Assembly (NCBI GenBank): GCA_027295435.1
Contig: JAPUKX010000218.1
Location: forward strand, 1 to 6,394
DNA: 6,394 nt
Reading direction: 5' to 3'
DNA from: Planctomycetota bacterium
Lineage (GTDB): Bacteria; Planctomycetota; Phycisphaerae; Phycisphaerales; SM1A02
The notes below the pieces were generated by a model. The model saw only the letters and a list, made by a program, of their open reading frames with translations, did not search any database and was not told where the DNA came from. Every line of letters starts with the position of its first letter. Positions within the stretch are counted from its first letter, which is position 1. The position numbers and the translations under genes are program-made. Positions 5,737-6,394 of the stretch are shown here, piece by piece.

Positions 5737-6394
5737 ATGCGCTGTAAGAACTGCGATTACGCGTTGTGGAACCTCAAGGCCCGGCTATGCCCGGAGTGCG
5801 GTATACCCTTTCGGCCCAGCGAACACGAGTTTGCGCCCGGGAAGATCCAATTTCGCTGCCCGCATTGTGAGCAGAAGTATTTTGGCACCAGCGATCGAGG
5901 GCACCTAGAGCCAAGTCATTTCGACTGTTCCAATTGCGGCAACCGAATCCACATGGACGAAATGATTGTCGCCCCTGCCGAGGGAATCACTGAGCAACAG
6001 GCGGCAGTCGATCGGATGCCGTGGCTGGAGCGAGGCGAGGGCGGAGTTTTCAAGGCGTGGTTCGCGACGATCAAATGGGCCATGATCGAGCCGCACCGGG
6101 TCATCCGCGCAACCCCAGCGGATACATCAATCGGTCGCGCATGGTTCTTTGGACTCATCACGGCAGCGTTGTTCCTCTCGATTGGCTTTTATCTTCCCAT
6201 TCTCGTGTACGGGGCAGCCGTTTCGTTTGGTCCGGGCCAGAGCGGGGTGGGTGGTATGTGGTTTTCCATCGGCGGATTCACGACACTTATCGTCGGCATC
6301 ATCGGTCTGGGGTTGTACCTTCTCGTCTGGGCCGGGATAGCGCACGGTATTCTGCGTATCACCGGCAAGACCGCGCATACATTCCGAAGAACGT
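5737..6394 (+). CDS. Double zinc-ribbon membrane protein (3' end outside window)
   Basis: The frame is open from ATG 5737 to the window edge: 219 complete codons and no stop. The ATG directly precedes the first cysteine motif, which supports this start, although no clear Shine-Dalgarno sequence is seen. Two zinc ribbons follow in order: C3, C6, C18 and C21 (CKNC, CPEC), then C41, C44, C64 and C67 (CPHC, CSNC). Between ~90 and 130 is a soluble segment with WLERGEGGVFKAWFATIKWAM and an IEPHRVIRATP stretch, a pattern that often leads into a Yip1-like membrane domain. Hydrophobic segments at ~136-163 and ~178-207 should be transmembrane helices, so the ribbons would lie in the cytoplasm near the membrane. 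I recall similar planctomycete hypotheticals of this layout; the function is unknown. The spacing of 63 bp from ilvE allows co-transcription. Confidence 0.85.
   Translation, partial: MRCKNCDYALWNLKARLCPECGIPFRPSEHEFAPGKIQFRCPHCEQKYFGTSDRGHLEPSHFDCSNCGNRIHMDEMIVAPAEGITEQQAAVDRMPWLERGEGGVFKAWFATIKWAMIEPHRVIRATPADTSIGRAWFFGLITAALFLSIGFYLPILVYGAAVSFGPGQSGVGGMWFSIGGFTTLIVGIIGLGLYLLVWAGIAHGILRITGKTAHTFRRT

Noticed and set aside
1..6394. tRNA, rRNA, CRISPR repeats, insertion sequences or phage genes
   Set aside because: The non-coding gaps are all under 100 bp and show no cloverleaf, spaced repeats, transposase motifs or terminal inverted repeats.

Overview
The window looks like an ordinary chromosomal segment from a high-GC bacterium. 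It is most likely a member of the Planctomycetota, perhaps a Phycisphaerae-type lineage. This is inferred from the GC-rich coding sequence, from a zinc-ribbon membrane protein and a signal-peptide sugar-binding-type protein that resemble conserved planctomycete hypotheticals as I remember them, and from loosely organised single-gene transcription units. No database search was possible. I see no mobile element, CRISPR array, RNA gene or phage gene.

Layout: (1) Positions 1-1162, minus strand, hold the first ~387 codons of a large exported multi-domain beta-sandwich protein. It runs off the left edge and appears to carry a one-base deletion in a C run at 898-901. (2) A 92-bp divergent intergenic region carries a perfect 6+6 inverted repeat. 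(3) Positions 1255-1971, plus strand, encode a 238-residue membrane-anchored coiled-coil protein of unknown function. (4) Positions 1990-2772 encode a family 5 (UdgB-type) iron-sulfur uracil-DNA glycosylase. (5) A short gap with nested inverted repeats leads to 2855-4708, one uninterrupted 617-codon frame that joins a TIGR01777/YfcH-like SDR epimerase to a Cof-type HAD phosphatase. (6) A hairpin follows its stop, then a palindrome over a TACACT hexamer, then 4801-5673, an IlvE-type branched-chain aminotransferase with a good ribosome binding site. (7) After another small hairpin, 5737 to the right edge encodes a double zinc-ribbon protein with at least two membrane segments, cut by the window end.

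The plus-strand genes point the same way but do not form an obvious pathway. They cover base-excision repair of uracil, a housekeeping SDR/HAD fusion, branched-chain amino acid metabolism and an envelope protein. Three of the plus-strand genes are preceded by a similar TA(C/A)ACT hexamer, which may be the local -10 element. The gaps between genes are all under 100 bp, and there is no gene-free stretch above 300 bases. The least ordinary items are the SDR-HAD fusion, the apparent frameshift in the exported protein, and the nested inverted repeat ahead of the fusion gene. I do not see convincing evidence of a new multi-gene system.
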